A DNA stretch of 64,000 nucleotides from Streptomyces flavofungini. GTDB lineage: Bacteria > Actinomycetota > Actinomycetes > Streptomycetales > Streptomycetaceae. This document shows positions 24,757-33,984 of this stretch, one piece after another. Position 1 is the stretch's first letter, and the number at the start of each line of letters is the position of its first letter. The stretch covers positions 363,912 to 427,911 of the forward strand of contig NZ_BMVR01000006.1 of the NCBI RefSeq assembly GCF_014650815.1, given 5' to 3'. The notes under the pieces were generated by a model. It did not search any database. It had not been told where the DNA came from and saw nothing but the letters and a program-made list of their open reading frames with translations. A program made the translations under genes and the position numbers.

Positions 24757-25709
24757 AGGGCTTCCTCGCGGATGCGCTGCGCACCCCGCAGCCGTGCCGG
24801 GGCGGCCCGGCGGTTCTCGGCGATCTCTTCCTCGGTGGGCAGTTCGGCGCCGCGGGTGAGGAGCTTGAGCCGCGGCTGGTACTGCTCGGGCACGATCGGC
24901 AGGCCAGGCGGCGCGGTGTTCGCGGCGCCCGCCGCGAACACCTGCTTGACCAGGCGGTCCTCCAGCGAGTGGTACGAGAGGACGGCGATGCGGCCGCCGA
25001 CGGCGAGCGCCTTGACGGCGTCCGGGATGGCCCGCTCCAGGACGCTCAACTCGCCGTTGACCTCGATGCGCAGGGCCTGGAACGTGCGCTTGGCCGGGTT
25101 GCCGCCGGTGCGCTTGGCGGCCTGCGGCAGGGAGTCGCGGATCAGCTCGACGAGCCGGGCACTGTTGCTGAACGGCTCCTTCTCGCGCTCGCGCACGACG
25201 GCGGAGACGATCCGCTTGGCCTGCTTCTCCTCGCCGTACGCCCGCAGGATCCGCACGAGTTCACCGGGCGGGTAGGTGTTGAGGACCTCGGCGGCGCTGA
25301 CGCCGGTCGTCTGGTCCATGCGCATGTCGAGGGGGGCGTCCTGGGCGTAGGCGAAGCCCCGGTCGGCCTCGTCGAGCTGCATGGAGGAGACGCCGAGGTC
25401 GAACAGGACGCCCTGGACGCGCGGGATGCCGAGCCGCTCGAGCACGTCGGGCAGCTCGTCGTAGACCGCGTGCACCAGGGTGGCGCGGTCGCCGTAGGGG
25501 GCGAGCCGCTCGCCGGACAGGCGCAACGCCTCCTTGTCGCGGTCGAGGGCGACGAGGCGGGCCGAGGGGAACGCGGCGAGCAGTGCCTCGCTGTGGCCGC
25601 CGAGGCCGAGGGTGCAGTCGACGACCACCGCTCCCGGCTCCGCGAGCGCCGGGGCCAACAGGTCCAGGCACCGCTGGAGCATCACCGGGACATGGCGGGC
25701 AGAACTCAA
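24753..25709 (-). CDS. rsmH: 16S rRNA (cytosine-1402 N4)-methyltransferase RsmH (MraW)
   Basis: SAM-dependent methyltransferase acting on C1402 in the 30S decoding centre. 318 residues: HVPVMLQRCLDLLAP at the N-terminus, the SAM loop VVDCTLGLGGHSEALL, DRDKEALRLSGERL, the family segment GVLFDLGVSSMQLDEADRGF, and C-terminal VLSYHSLEDRLVKQVF. The start is TTG at 25709 with GAGAGGG upstream; no ATG or GTG fits better. It is the first gene of the dcw group; no mraZ precedes it. Confidence 0.96.
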   Translation of the reverse strand: MSSARHVPVMLQRCLDLLAPALAEPGAVVVDCTLGLGGHSEALLAAFPSARLVALDRDKEALRLSGERLAPYGDRATLVHAVYDELPDVLERLGIPRVQGVLFDLGVSSMQLDEADRGFAYAQDAPLDMRMDQTTGVSAAEVLNTYPPGELVRILRAYGEEKQAKRIVSAVVREREKEPFSNSARLVELIRDSLPQAAKRTGGNPAKRTFQALRIEVNGELSVLERAIPDAVKALAVGGRIAVLSYHSLEDRLVKQVFAAGAANTAPPGLPIVPEQYQPRLKLLTRGAELPTEEEIAENRRAAPARLRGAQRIREEAL

Positions 25710-26197
25710 TGCACCCTCTCAGGGTCCGGCGCGGGTGTCGTACGCACAGCCGGGTCCCCGCCCGCTCATGAAGGGGAATCCGGCCCGCCGGCGCCGGGGA
25801 AGTGGCGTCGGCCGACCGGGAGCGGGAGGAGGCCGAGCCGTACGTACGCGCCGCGCACGTGGGGACTCAAGAAATCTCCGGAACGGTCCGGTTGCGAAGC
25901 TCCGGGCCGGTCCAGCGGGAAGCGGACTCCACTCCCGCTTCGCGTCACTTTAGTCCACCCTGTCTCGCGGTCAATCAACCGGCCTGCGCGGCGCGGCCCG
26001 GCCCTTCGGGAGGCCGTCGTCCGCGCGGCGTCACCGGTTCGGCCGCGCTCCGTGTCACCGGTTCGGCCGCGCTCCGTGTCACCGGTTCGGCCGCACCTGG
26101 CGCGACCTTGTGGGTTACCTCACAACAACGCCCTATGGCGTTCTTTGTCCGCTCTCACAGCAGGCCCACACAGCGCGTGACCACTACCGTCATAGTC
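25710..26197. promoter_or_regulatory. Divergent intergenic region between rsmH and carbonic anhydrase
   Basis: No gene is seen in these 488 bases and there is no mraZ. A candidate housekeeping promoter for the dcw operon (minus strand) has -35 TTGACC at 25969-25974 and -10 TAAAGT at 25947-25952 with a 16-bp spacer, giving a leader of about 230 nt. A 24-bp repeat block lies at 26031-26093. TACCGT at 26185-26190 fits a leaderless start for the carbonic anhydrase gene. Confidence 0.55.
26031..26093. repeat. 24-bp direct repeat, about 2.6 copies
   Basis: The unit TCACCGGTTCGGCCGCGCTC plus CGTG recurs exactly at 26031 and 26055, with a third partial copy from 26079. Each unit contains the palindrome ACCGGT. 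It lies outside genes. Confidence 0.8.
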
Positions 26198-26761
26198 ATG
26201 ACGACTTCCGCATCACTCCCCGCAGATCCCGAAGGCGCCATACGCACGAGCGGCGTATCCGAAGGCGGCACGGTCACCGACCGTCTCGTCGAGGCCAACG
26301 AGCGCTACGCCGCCGACTTCACCGACCCGGGCATGGACGCGCGCCCCGTGCTGCGCGTCGCTGTAGTCGCCTGTATGGACGCCCGGCTCGACCTGCACGA
26401 CGCCCTCGGCCTCGAACTGGGCGACTGCCACACGATCCGCAACGCGGGCGGTGTGGTCACCGATGACGTGATCCGTTCCCTGACCATCAGCCAGCGGGCG
26501 CTCGGCACCCGCAGCGTGGTCCTCATCCACCACACCGGCTGCGGCCTGGAGTCCCTCACCGAGGAGTTCCGGCACGACCTGGAGATGGAGGTCGGCCAGC
26601 GGCCCGCGTGGGCGGTGGAGTCGTTCCGCGACGTCGACCAGGACGTGCGCCAGTCCATGCAGCGCGTGCGGACCTCGCCGTTCCTCGTGCACAGCGACGA
26701 CGTCCGCGGTTTCGTCTTCGACGTGAAGACGGGACTCCTCCGCGAGATCGACCCTGCGTGA
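26198..26761 (+). CDS. Beta-class carbonic anhydrase
   Basis: Zinc enzyme interconverting CO2 and bicarbonate. 187 residues. Zinc ligands are visible as Cys-x-Asp-x-Arg (VVACMDARLD, the Asp-Arg dyad) and His-x-x-Cys (LIHHTGCGLE), plus the strand HTIRNAGGVVTDDVI. The length is short, like other actinobacterial type II beta-CAs. The ATG at 26198 has no SD; TACCGT ends seven bases before it, so the mRNA is probably leaderless. A hairpin follows at 26772-26800. Confidence 0.94.
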   Translation: MTTSASLPADPEGAIRTSGVSEGGTVTDRLVEANERYAADFTDPGMDARPVLRVAVVACMDARLDLHDALGLELGDCHTIRNAGGVVTDDVIRSLTISQRALGTRSVVLIHHTGCGLESLTEEFRHDLEMEVGQRPAWAVESFRDVDQDVRQSMQRVRTSPFLVHSDDVRGFVFDVKTGLLREIDPA

Positions 26762-26771
26762 CCGTCTCCTG

Positions 26772-26800
26772 TTGGGTACCGGACAATCTCCGGTACCCAA
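26772..26800 (+). terminator. Hairpin after carbonic anhydrase
   Basis: A perfect 12-bp stem (26772-26783 with 26789-26800) and 5-nt loop followed by AAAAGG, 10 bp after the stop codon. Confidence 0.75.
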
Positions 26801-27014
26801 AAGGCGACAAGCCCCGACATATCGCCGCCAGTTGTCCACAGGCGAGTGACACGAACCGGTAAGCCCAACAAGAATGCCTGTGTGGCGTCGCGCTGAACCA
26901 TTCACGCGTGGCGTCCGTGTTTCGGGGTGGGCCGGTCCGCACGCGAGCGTCGGCCCGGGAAAAGAAGGAACCTGTGCTCCTTGCCGAGCGTGGGGAAGGG
27001 CCGAGGAGGGCCGG

Positions 27015-28031
27015 GTGACGACCTATGACGATCGAGCGAGCCTCACAGATCTGACCACGACCGCGGAGCGTGTCCGCAGGTCGATCGAGGGTGTGATCGA
27101 GGGCAAGCCGGAGGTCGTACGGCTTTCGCTGACCGTGCTCCTGGCGGAGGGGCACCTGCTCATCGAGGATGTACCGGGCGTGGGCAAGACCATGCTCGCC
27201 AAGGCGCTGGCGCGGTCCATCGACTGCTCGGTGCGGCGTATCCAGTTCACGCCGGACCTGCTGCCGTCGGACATCACGGGCGTGTCCATCTGGGACCAGC
27301 AGCGCCGTGACTTCGAGTTCAAACCGGGTGCGATCTTCGCGCAGATCGTCATCGGCGACGAGATCAACCGCGCGTCTCCGAAGACGCAGTCGGCGCTCCT
27401 GGAGTCCATGGAGGAGCGCCAGGTCACCATCGACGGGCAGACGTACGAACTGCCCAGCCCGTTCATGGTGGTGGCCACGCAGAACCCGGTCGAGATGGAG
27501 GGCACCTATCCGCTGCCCGAGGCGCAGCGCGACCGCTTCATGGCGCGCGTCTCGATCGGCTATCCGGCCCCGGAGGCCGAGCTGCAGATGCTGGACGTGC
27601 ACGGCGGCGTCTCGCCGCTCGACGACCTCCAGCCGGTGGCGCACGCGCACGACATGGTCAAGCTCATCGACGCGGTCCGCACGGTCCACGTCGCCGACTC
27701 CGTGCGCAGATACGCCGTCGACCTGGTCTCGGCCACCCGCAGCCACCCGGACCTGAGACTGGGCGCCTCCCCGCGCGCGACGCTGCACCTGCTGCGCGCG
27801 GCCAAGGCCTCCGCCGCCCTCAGCGGCCGCGAGTTCGCCCTGCCGGACGACGTGCAGGCCCTCGCCGTCGCGGTCCTCGCCCACCGCCTGCTGCCCACGG
27901 CCCAGGCACAGCTCAACCGGCGCACGGCCGAGGCCGTGGTCCTGGAGATCCTCCAGCGCACTCCCGTCCCGGCGACGCAACAGCCCGGCCAGGGCTTCTT
28001 CGGCCAGCCGCCCGGCTCGCGGAGGCTGTGA
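27015..28031 (+). CDS. MoxR-family AAA+ ATPase
   Basis: Chaperone-like AAA+ ATPase thought to help assemble or regulate partner complexes. 338 residues: Walker A DVPGVGKTMLAKALA near residue 50, Walker B IVIGDEINRASPKTQ, sensor 1 region VVATQNPVEMEGTYPLPEAQ, and arginine finger DRFMARVSIGYP. The GTG at 27015 has SD GAGGAGGG. It heads a MoxR-DUF58-transglutaminase operon, a conserved set in actinobacteria whose role is unsettled but points to envelope or secreted-protein maturation. Stop overlaps the next start by GTGA. Confidence 0.94.
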   Translation: MTTYDDRASLTDLTTTAERVRRSIEGVIEGKPEVVRLSLTVLLAEGHLLIEDVPGVGKTMLAKALARSIDCSVRRIQFTPDLLPSDITGVSIWDQQRRDFEFKPGAIFAQIVIGDEINRASPKTQSALLESMEERQVTIDGQTYELPSPFMVVATQNPVEMEGTYPLPEAQRDRFMARVSIGYPAPEAELQMLDVHGGVSPLDDLQPVAHAHDMVKLIDAVRTVHVADSVRRYAVDLVSATRSHPDLRLGASPRATLHLLRAAKASAALSGREFALPDDVQALAVAVLAHRLLPTAQAQLNRRTAEAVVLEILQRTPVPATQQPGQGFFGQPPGSRRL

Positions 28032-29389
28032 TGGCCGCCGGGGGGCCGGGCGCGGGCGCCGAGGACGACCGGGGCGGCCTGCGCACGGCGCTCGCCGGCC
28101 TGACCACCCGCGGCCGGTCCTTCTTCGCCGCGGGCATCGCCGCCGCGGTGTGCGCCTACGTCCTCGGCCAGAGCGACCTGCTGCGGGTCGGCCTGCTCCT
28201 CGCGGTGCTCCCGCTGGTGTGCGCGGCCGTGCTCTACCGCACGCGCTACCGCGTCGCGGGCAGCCGCCGCCTCTCCCCCGCGCGCGTGCCCGCCGGTTCG
28301 GAGGCGCGCGTGCACCTGCGGATGGACAACGTCTCGCGGCTGCCCACGGGCCTGCTGATGCTCCAGGACCGGGTGCCCTACGTCCTCGGGCCGCGCCCCC
28401 GCTTCGTCCTCGACCGGGTCGAGGCGGGGGGCCGCCGCGAGGTGTCCTACCGGGTGCGCTCGGACCTGCGCGGCCGGTATCCGCTGGGACCGCTCCAGCT
28501 GCGCCTGACCGACCCGTTCGGCATGTGCGAGCTGACCCGCTCCTTCTCCACGTACGACACCCTGACGGTCGTCCCGCGCGTGGAGCCGCTGCCTCCGGTG
28601 CGGCTCACGGGCGAGGCCAAGGGGTACGGCGACGGACGGCACCGCTCGCTGGCGCTTGCCGGCGAGGACGACGTCATCCCGCGCGGGTACCGCTACGGCG
28701 ACGACCTGCGCCGCGTCCACTGGCGCTCCACCGCGCGCTACGGCGAGCTGATGGTGCGCCGCGAGGAGCAGCCGCAGCGCTCGCGCTGCACGGTGCTCCT
28801 GGACACCCGGGACGTGGCCTACCAGGGCGCGGGCCCGGACTCGGCCTTCGAGTGGGCGGTGGCGGGCACCGCGTCCGCCCTGGTGCACATGCTCGAACGC
28901 GGCTTCTCGGTACGGCTCCTGACGGACACCGGCAACTCACTGCCCGGCGAGGGCGCGGACGGCTTCGCGGGCGCGAGCCAGGAGTCGGCGGACGCGGCCG
29001 GGCTCATGATGGACACGCTCGCCGTGATCGACCACTCGGACGGCGCGGGCCTCTCGCGCGCGTACGACGTGCTGCGCGGCGGGAACGAGGGCCTCCTGGT
29101 GGCCTTCCTCGGCGACCTGGACGACGAGCAGGCCGCGGTGATCGCCAAGATGCGCCAGCGCAGCGGCGCGGCGGTCGCCTTCGTCCTGGACAGTGCGGCC
29201 TGGACCCAGGGGCTGCCCCCGTCGGCGGCGGCGCACCACTCGGTGCGGCTCCTCAACGAGGCGGGCTGGACGGCGGTCGCGGTGCCTCCGGGAGTGGCCC
29301 TGGTCGACCTGTGGCGGCAGGCGGACCGCCTGCGCACCAGCACGGGTCCGGCACCGACGGCGGGGACGACGGCCGGGGGCTGGTCATGA
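28028..29389 (+). CDS. DUF58 domain-containing protein (MoxR partner)
   Basis: 453 residues. Two N-terminal membrane helices (SFFAAGIAAAVCAYVLG and LLRVGLLLAVLPLVCAAVLY) are followed by a cytoplasmic part with the DUF58 core: GYRYGDDLRRVHWRSTARYG and ELMVRREEQPQ, leading into a von Willebrand A-like fold. DUF58 proteins pair with MoxR ATPases, presumably as a regulated substrate or adaptor. The start GTG overlaps the moxR stop (an ATG one codon on is also possible), and the stop overlaps a small ORF by ATGA. Confidence 0.92.
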   Translation: MMAAGGPGAGAEDDRGGLRTALAGLTTRGRSFFAAGIAAAVCAYVLGQSDLLRVGLLLAVLPLVCAAVLYRTRYRVAGSRRLSPARVPAGSEARVHLRMDNVSRLPTGLLMLQDRVPYVLGPRPRFVLDRVEAGGRREVSYRVRSDLRGRYPLGPLQLRLTDPFGMCELTRSFSTYDTLTVVPRVEPLPPVRLTGEAKGYGDGRHRSLALAGEDDVIPRGYRYGDDLRRVHWRSTARYGELMVRREEQPQRSRCTVLLDTRDVAYQGAGPDSAFEWAVAGTASALVHMLERGFSVRLLTDTGNSLPGEGADGFAGASQESADAAGLMMDTLAVIDHSDGAGLSRAYDVLRGGNEGLLVAFLGDLDDEQAAVIAKMRQRSGAAVAFVLDSAAWTQGLPPSAAAHHSVRLLNEAGWTAVAVPPGVALVDLWRQADRLRTSTGPAPTAGTTAGGWS

Positions 29390-29496
29390 GCGGGCGTGCC
29401 GGAGGCTCCGCGGGGGACGGCTCCGGAGGCGTACGGCCTCGGGACCGCCGGTACGACTACGAGGGGCTCTCGGTGAGCCCGGGGGGTGCTTCATGA
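29386..29496 (+). CDS. Small 36-codon ORF between DUF58 and transglutaminase genes
   Basis: ATG overlaps the DUF58 stop and its TGA overlaps the next gene's ATG, both through ATGA. The product starts MSGRAGGSAGDGSGGV, then RPRDRRYDYEGLSVS. Its first codons (ATGAGCGGGCGT) resemble those of the next gene (ATGAGTGGGCGT), suggesting a duplicated start region. GGGGGG near its 3' end can serve as SD for the next gene. It may be a real microprotein, a coupling cistron, or both; no homologue is recognised. Confidence 0.5.
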   Translation: MSGRAGGSAGDGSGGVRPRDRRYDYEGLSVSPGGAS

Positions 29497-31907
29497 GTGG
29501 GCGTACGCGGCTTGCGCTGTGTGCCACCGCCGCCACGCTGATGGCGTCGGGCGCGCTGCTGCCGCTCGTCGACACATCGGGCTGGCTGGTGCAGGTGGCG
29601 ATCCTGCTGGCGCTGCAGAGCGGCGTCGGCGGGCTCGCCCGGCGGGTCCCGCTCGCGCGGCCGGTCACGGTGGCCGTGCAGGCCCTGGTGACACTGCTGC
29701 TCCTGACGCTGGTGTTCGCGCGGGAGCAGGCGATCGCCGGGGTGATCCCGGGGCCTGAGGTCTTCCAGCACTTCAGCACGCTGCTCGAGGCGGGCGGCGA
29801 CGACGTCGGGCGGTACGCGATCCCGGCGCCGCTCACCGACGGCATCCGCCTGATGGTGGTCGGCGGTGTGCTCGTGGTCGGCCTGGTGGTGGACGCGCTC
29901 GCGGTGACGTTCCGCACGGCGGCCCCGGCCGGTCTGCCGCTGCTCGCCCTGTACTCGGTCGCGGCCGGGCTCTCCGGGGACGGCGCCGGGTGGCTGTGGT
30001 TCCTGCTCGCGGCGGCCGGGTACCTGCTGCTGCTCCTCGCCGAGGGCCGGGACCGGCTCTCGCAGTGGGGGCGGGTCTTCGGCGGCTCGGGGCACGCTCC
30101 CGGGCGGGTCACCGCCGGTCTGGACAACGAGGGCGGCGCCATCGCCCCGGTCCGCACCGGCCGCCGCATCGGCGCCGTCGCCCTGGGCATCGCCCTGGTC
30201 GTGCCGCTGGCGCTGCCCGCCCTCGACGGGGGTCTGCTCGACGGCTCGGGCGGGCCCGGGGGCGGCGACGGGGACGGCGGCGGCACGATCTCCGCGGTGA
30301 ACCCGCTGGTCGCGCTCCAGGACAGCCTGAACCAGCCGGAGGACCGCGAGGTCATCTCGTACCGCACGAACGCCAAGAACACCCAGGACCTGTATCTGCG
30401 GATCGTCTCGCTCGACAAGTTCGACGGCACGACGTGGCGGACCACCGTCCGGGACATCTCGGATGTGCCGTCGCGCCTGCCGGACCCGCCGGGCCTGTCC
30501 CCCGACGTCCGGCGGACGGAGATCCAGACGAACATCTCCGCCGACGACCGCTACGCCCAGAACTGGCTGCCGATGCCGTACCCGGCCAGCCAGGTCCGCA
30601 TCGACGGCCGCTGGCGGTACGAGCCGGTGGGCCGTGCCCTCGTCGGGGACCGCGGCCAGACCACGCGCGGCGCGCAGTACAGCGTCAACAGCCTGGTGGT
30701 GGAGCCGACGGCCGAGCAGCTGGCGTCGGCGCCCGCGCCGAGGTCGGACCTGGCCCGGGAGTTCACCAAGGTGCCGGGCTCGCTGCCGTCGGTGGTGGCG
30801 TCCACCGCGCGGGAGGTCACCGAGGGGTCGGCGAACGACTACGAGCGGGCGGTGAAGCTGCAGGACTGGTTCTCCTCGGAGGGCGGCTTCACGTACAACA
30901 CGCAGGTCCGCGCGGGCAGCGGCCCGTCCGCGATCGCCCGCTTCCTGGACCAGAAGGAAGGCTTCTGCGTCCACTTCTCCTTCGCCATGGCCTCGATGGC
31001 CCGCACGCTCGGTATCCCGGCGCGCGTCGCGGTGGGCTTCACGCCGGGTTCCGCGCAGGCGAACGGCACGATGTCGGTCGGTCTGCGGGACGCCCACGCG
31101 TGGCCCGAGCTGTACTTCGAGGGCGTGGGCTGGACCCGCTTCGAGCCGACGCCGAACCGCGGCTCGGTACCCGAGTACACCCGCCAGGACACCCCGTCCG
31201 AGGACTCCGACGCGTCGGCCGTGCCCCAGCCGTCCACGTCGACGGCGCCGTCGCCGACGCCCTCGCAGTCCCAGGACTGCCCGCGCGACGTGCAGCAGCA
31301 GGGCGGCTGCACCAGCGCGATGCCGCAGCTCGCGGGCGGTTCCAGCGACGACGGTCCGCCGCTCGGCTGGATCATCGGCGGGGCACTCCTCGCGCTGATC
31401 GTCCTGGTCGTGCCCGCGCTGCCCATGCTGTGGCGGACCCGGGTGCGCGCGGTGCGGCTCGGCAGCGGCGGGCGCACGGAGGCGGACGCGGCCGCACGCA
31501 CGCTCGCGGCCTGGCAGGAGGTCACCGACACCGCCTGGGACCACGGCATCACGCCGGACGAGTCCCAGACACCGCGGAAGGCGGCCGCCCGGATCGTCCG
31601 CGTCGGCGGGCTCGGCACGGGTCCCGCGGAGTCGGTCCACCGGGTGGCGGCCGCGGTGGAGCAGGTCCTGTACGCGCCACGGCCACAGCACGCGCCGGGC
31701 CTCGGGGACGATGTGCGCCGCCTGCGGGACGGGCTGCGCGCCTCCGCGACCCGGACGGCGCGGCTGCGGGCGACCGTCGCCCCGCGTTCGGCCGCCCGGG
31801 TGGTGTGGGCGGCGTCGGACCGCTGGGCGGCGCTGAGCACTCGCTGGTCAGGGTGGGTGGCCAGGCGCTGGGAGGCGCTGCGGAGGCCTGCTCGGCAAGG
31901 GGGCTGA
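29493..31907 (+). CDS. Transglutaminase-like membrane protein (TgpA family, DUF3488/DUF4129)
   Basis: 804 residues. The N-terminal 230 or so hold about six membrane helices (DUF3488). A large extracytoplasmic transglutaminase-like domain follows, with the catalytic Cys in QKEGFCVHFSFAMASMARTL, His in RDAHAWPELYFEGVGW and the Asp segment up to FEPTPNRG. After a Ser/Thr/Pro linker and another helix (GWIIGGALLALIVLVV) comes a cytoplasmic DUF4129-like tail. Such proteins cleave or cross-link peptides; substrates are unknown. It is coupled to the small ORF upstream and completes the MoxR operon. Confidence 0.92.
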   Translation: MSGRTRLALCATAATLMASGALLPLVDTSGWLVQVAILLALQSGVGGLARRVPLARPVTVAVQALVTLLLLTLVFAREQAIAGVIPGPEVFQHFSTLLEAGGDDVGRYAIPAPLTDGIRLMVVGGVLVVGLVVDALAVTFRTAAPAGLPLLALYSVAAGLSGDGAGWLWFLLAAAGYLLLLLAEGRDRLSQWGRVFGGSGHAPGRVTAGLDNEGGAIAPVRTGRRIGAVALGIALVVPLALPALDGGLLDGSGGPGGGDGDGGGTISAVNPLVALQDSLNQPEDREVISYRTNAKNTQDLYLRIVSLDKFDGTTWRTTVRDISDVPSRLPDPPGLSPDVRRTEIQTNISADDRYAQNWLPMPYPASQVRIDGRWRYEPVGRALVGDRGQTTRGAQYSVNSLVVEPTAEQLASAPAPRSDLAREFTKVPGSLPSVVASTAREVTEGSANDYERAVKLQDWFSSEGGFTYNTQVRAGSGPSAIARFLDQKEGFCVHFSFAMASMARTLGIPARVAVGFTPGSAQANGTMSVGLRDAHAWPELYFEGVGWTRFEPTPNRGSVPEYTRQDTPSEDSDASAVPQPSTSTAPSPTPSQSQDCPRDVQQQGGCTSAMPQLAGGSSDDGPPLGWIIGGALLALIVLVVPALPMLWRTRVRAVRLGSGGRTEADAAARTLAAWQEVTDTAWDHGITPDESQTPRKAAARIVRVGGLGTGPAESVHRVAAAVEQVLYAPRPQHAPGLGDDVRRLRDGLRASATRTARLRATVAPRSAARVVWAASDRWAALSTRWSGWVARRWEALRRPARQGG

Positions 31908-32215
31908 GGGCTTCCGGCGGGGGCTGGGTCATCGGGGCTGGCCCCGGCTCCGGCCTCTCCGGCTTCGGCTTCAGCGGCTTCGGCTTCGGTCCCGTCCGGC
32001 CAGGTGTGGGGACAGCTGAGCGGCGCCCGGTCCATGGCCGGGCGCCGCTTCGTGGGGTCGCGTGGGCGCCGGGTGGGCGTGGACATGCGTGTGGGGGGTG
32101 ACCGATGGAATTCGGTCACCCCCCACACGTATGTCGAGGAGGTCGGCGCGTGGACACGTTCGACGAGGCGCTGTGCGTCCGCGCGGGTGACGCCTGCGGG
32201 GCGCGGCCGGACGGG
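31908..32215. terminator. Convergent intergenic region with two hairpins
   Basis: No gene is seen here. Hairpin 1 at 32019-32049 has a 12-bp perfect stem. Hairpin 2 at 32088-32129 has an 18-bp perfect stem and 6-nt loop, extendable by about 7 bp through a G-T pair. They lie between the transglutaminase gene (plus) and the DUF3040 gene (minus) and probably stop transcription from both sides. Confidence 0.75.
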
Positions 32216-32641
32216 CTACTGGCCGCCCTGCTGTTCGTCCCTGCGGCGCTGCCAGCGCTGTTCGATGCGGTCCATCATGGAGCGGCGCTGCCTGGCCTGC
32301 TGTCGGCGGCCGGGTGGCGCGCCGCCGGGGCCCGTGGCCGCCGGGGCTCCGGGGGCCTGCTCACCGGGCTTGGGCGCCTTGCGCCAACCAGTGACGGCGA
32401 GCACCGCACACCCCAGCATGACGAGGAAGCCCACTACGCTCACCCAGATCAACTGGGCGACCATTCCGGCCATGAGAAGGGCAATGCCCACCAGGAAGCC
32501 CGCGACCGCTTGGTAGACCCGCTTCCGGGTGTACGTACGCAGCCCGCTTCCCTCAAGCGCTGTCGCGAACTTGGGATCTTCGGCGTACAGCGCTCGCTCC
32601 ATCTGCTCGAGCATGCGCTGCTCGTGCTCCGAGAGCGGCAC
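32216..32641 (-). CDS. DUF3040 domain-containing membrane protein
   Basis: 141 residues from a GTG with SD GAGGAGGA. The N-terminus PLSEHEQRMLEQMERALYAE is the DUF3040 hallmark (an amphipathic helix), followed by DPKFATAL. Two membrane helices follow (VAGFLVGIALLMAGMVAQ, VSVVGFLVMLGCAVLAVTG), then a basic, Gln/Arg-rich cytoplasmic tail. The family is common near actinobacterial division and wall genes, function unknown. The frame is open upstream, but the family N-terminus and SD set this start. Confidence 0.9.
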   Translation of the reverse strand: MPLSEHEQRMLEQMERALYAEDPKFATALEGSGLRTYTRKRVYQAVAGFLVGIALLMAGMVAQLIWVSVVGFLVMLGCAVLAVTGWRKAPKPGEQAPGAPAATGPGGAPPGRRQQARQRRSMMDRIEQRWQRRRDEQQGGQ

Positions 32642-32942
32642 GGAGTCCTCCTCATCGTGCAGTCGCCGGGGCGACCGGGGGGTCCCCTTCAGGATAGGCA
32701 GGGAATCGCCCCCGTGAAACCCGCCCCTCTGCGCCAACTTCGCCAAACCGGACCGCCAGGTCGCTCCGGCTCGCTGAAGCCTGCATTCCCCAGCGGCCGG
32801 TCCGTCATGCCGGACGGTGTCCCTCGATCATACGGCGCCGGTAGCCCGTTCGGGGGGCCTGTGGCGTACTCCATGTGCGGCTGCGTCGCTGATCAGCGAG
32901 CCGTTCCCGGCCGCCCCAGGGGCCCCACAGGGCCGTCGGCGC
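32642..32942. other. Intergenic gap without recognisable gene
   Basis: The region separates the methyltransferase stop from the DUF3040 start, both on the minus strand, so it should hold the DUF3040 promoter. I see no convincing -35/-10 pair, hairpin or coding pattern. Confidence 0.4.
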
Positions 32943-33803
32943 TCAGGCCTCGCCGGTCGCGGTGCCCTCCGCCGCCCCGGGCGTCTCACCGAGCACATGC
33001 AGCTGGGTGGCCACGGAGTGGAACGCGGACAGCTCGGCGGCGGCGGCCTCCAGCTTGAGCAGGGCCTCCAGGGCGCCGGGCTCGGTGTCCACGAGCACGC
33101 CGGGGACCAGGTCGGCGAAGACGCGCACGCCGTGCACGGCACCGACGCGCAGGCCCGCGCCCGCGACCAGCTCGGCGAGCTGGTCGGCGGTGAAGCGGCG
33201 CGGCACCGGGTCGCCCTCGCCCCAGCGTCCGGCCGGGTCGTCGAGCGCGCGGCGGGCCTCGCTGAAGTGGCCGGCGAGGGCGCGGGCGAGCACGGCGCCG
33301 CCGAGGCCCGCGGCGAGCAGGCTCAGCACGCCGCCGGGGCGCAGGGCGCCGACCACGTTCCGCACGCCGTCGGCCGGGTCGTCCACGTATTCCAGGACGC
33401 CGTGGCAGAGCACGGCGTCGTACCCGCCGCGCTCGACCACGTCGAAGAGGCCGTGCACATCGCCCTGCACACCGCGCACGCGGTCGGCGACACCGGCCTC
33501 GGCGGCGCGGCGCTCCAGCGCGAACAGGGCGTTCGGGCTGGGGTCGACGACCGTGACGCGGTGGCCGAGGCGGGCGACGGGCACCGCGAAGTTGCCGCTG
33601 CCGCCGCCGGTGTCGAGCACGTCGAGGGCGGCCGCGCCGTCCGGCTCCTGCCCCGTGGCCTTGACCCGGCGGTCCAGGGCGTCCTTGAGGACGTCCCAGA
33701 CCACGGCCGTACGGAGCGAAGCGCGCGGACGCGGGGGGTCGGAGCGCAGCGACGCCGTTTCGGGCTTGCGGGGGGAGACGGGCGGGCGCATCGGGTCCGA
33801 CAC
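32943..33803 (-). CDS. Class I SAM-dependent methyltransferase
   Basis: 286 residues with a seven-strand methyltransferase core. Motif I is LDVLDTGGGSGNFAVPVARL, motif II VTVVDPSPNALFAL, motif IV region YDAVLCHGVLEYVDDP, and motif V ALRPGGVLSLLAAG. Resembles SmtA/CmoA-like enzymes; the substrate is unknown. The C-terminal segment FADLVPGVLVDTEPGALEAL is conserved in actinobacterial relatives. Start at 33803 follows GAGGAG. It lies 181 bp after the HEPN gene. Confidence 0.88.
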   Translation of the reverse strand: MSDPMRPPVSPRKPETASLRSDPPRPRASLRTAVVWDVLKDALDRRVKATGQEPDGAAALDVLDTGGGSGNFAVPVARLGHRVTVVDPSPNALFALERRAAEAGVADRVRGVQGDVHGLFDVVERGGYDAVLCHGVLEYVDDPADGVRNVVGALRPGGVLSLLAAGLGGAVLARALAGHFSEARRALDDPAGRWGEGDPVPRRFTADQLAELVAGAGLRVGAVHGVRVFADLVPGVLVDTEPGALEALLKLEAAAAELSAFHSVATQLHVLGETPGAAEGTATGEA

Positions 33804-33984
33804 GGCAGTTGACTCCTCGGCGCGGCTCCGCCTGATCTACGGCGGGCTGTTCGGTTGCGGGCGACCCCAGCCTATTGCCTTGGCGGCCGTGCCCCGTCAT
33901 CCGTCCCACCGGGTCGGCCCGCACGCGTCCGTGCGGGTCAGCCCGCCTTCGGCCGTGGGTCGCGCCCGCGGATCCGCCCCCGGG

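Noticed and set aside
26031..26093. Possible CRISPR array
   Set aside because: 24-bp units are contiguous without spacers, fewer than three copies, no cas genes.
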